DNA of 40,345 bases from Treponema sp. Its GTDB lineage: Bacteria > Spirochaetota > Spirochaetia > Treponematales > Breznakiellaceae. Below, piece by piece: positions 40,227-40,345 of this stretch. The stretch covers positions 1 to 40,345 of the forward strand of contig JAIRQN010000045.1 of NCBI GenBank assembly GCA_031256445.1, given 5' to 3'. The notes under the pieces were generated by a model. The model did no database searches. It worked only from the letters and a program-made list of their open reading frames with translations, and was not told the origin of the DNA. The first letter of the stretch is position 1. Each line of letters begins with the position of its first letter. The translations under genes were made by a program, and so were the position numbers.

Positions 40227-40345
40227 CTATTTATCCTTGTTTTGATTGGCTAAAAACTTGATGATACTTTTCATGTCTTCGATTGGGATATCCTGTTTAT
40301 CCTGAATAATGACTTCCTTTATATCACCTGTTTCATCGTCAATTA
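40227..40345 (-). CDS. C-terminal end of an unidentified protein (runs off the window)
   Basis: An open frame of 39 codons reading in from the window edge and ending at TAG (40229-40227). It ends IPIEDMKSIIKFLANQNKDK. The charged, helix-like composition looks coding, but no domain can be recognised. Between it and the kinase gene, 40003-40226 contains GC-rich short inverted repeats and no supported gene. Confidence 0.5.
   Translation of the reverse strand, partial: IDDETGDIKEVIIQDKQDIPIEDMKSIIKFLANQNKDK

Noticed and set aside
40190-40230. Integron attC-like boundary after the partial gene
   Set aside because: GTTATGC-like and TAACGCC-like motifs are present, but they are only about 26 bases apart and do not pair as attC R and L boxes; no integrase is seen.
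1-40345. CRISPR arrays, tRNA or rRNA genes, prophage or insertion sequences
   Set aside because: No regularly spaced repeats, cloverleaf sequences, rRNA motifs, transposase or phage proteins were found on either strand.

Overview
The window looks like a gene-dense chromosomal segment of an anaerobic, fermentative, treponeme-like spirochaete. This assignment is an inference from a lipoprotein with a spirochaete-style lipobox, a membrane-embedded chemoreceptor without a periplasmic domain, CNB-GGDEF proteins, Rnf-based energy metabolism and the start of a phosphate acetyltransferase gene. There are no rRNA or tRNA genes, no CRISPR array and no transposase.

Layout. 1-1900 (-): an acyl-CoA synthetase gene followed by the 5' end of pta. 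2100-5971 (+): a lipoprotein, an XRE-cupin regulator, a second AMP-forming acyl-CoA ligase and an M15 peptidase. 5972-8025 (-): two CNB-GGDEF proteins, one intact and one degenerate. 8189-11942: a PutP-type Na+/solute symporter divergent from a CPA2 antiporter fused to a PTS EIIA domain. 11988-15139: a GH13 alpha-glucosidase convergent with a pair of short-chain dehydrogenase-like proteins. 15245-25015 (+): a 12-gene operon encoding two complete Rnf complexes in the order rnfC1-C2-D1-G1-E1-A1-B1-D2-G2-E2-A2-B2. 25018-27745 (-): a chemoreceptor, a possible small RNA and a small membrane protein. 27768-30873: palindromic repeats around an ABC exporter and a diacylglycerol-kinase-like gene. 30888-33088 (-): a DksA-like protein and a two-gene ABC transporter. 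33208-38799: a carbohydrate island with a GH4 enzyme (alpha-galacturonidase type) and a six-hairpin glycosidase, divergent from tagaturonate epimerase uxaE and a DJ-1/PfpI gene, with a palindromic operator between. 38950-40345 (-): a PfkB kinase and the 3' end of an unidentified gene.

How the genes fit together. The Rnf complexes couple ferredoxin:NAD+ oxidoreduction to a Na+ or H+ gradient. A Na+/solute symporter and a cation/proton antiporter lie nearby and could use or exchange that gradient. Acetyl-phosphate formation (pta) fits the same fermentative or acetogenic economy. The galacturonidase and uxaE point to use of pectin-derived galacturonides.

The most striking feature is the double Rnf operon: both rnfC genes sit at the front, followed by two DGEAB sets, and all cofactor-ligand motifs I checked are intact in both. 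A second pattern is that several first genes lack a Shine-Dalgarno sequence and carry a sigma70-like promoter whose -10 box ends only 5-8 bases before the ATG, which predicts leaderless mRNAs.
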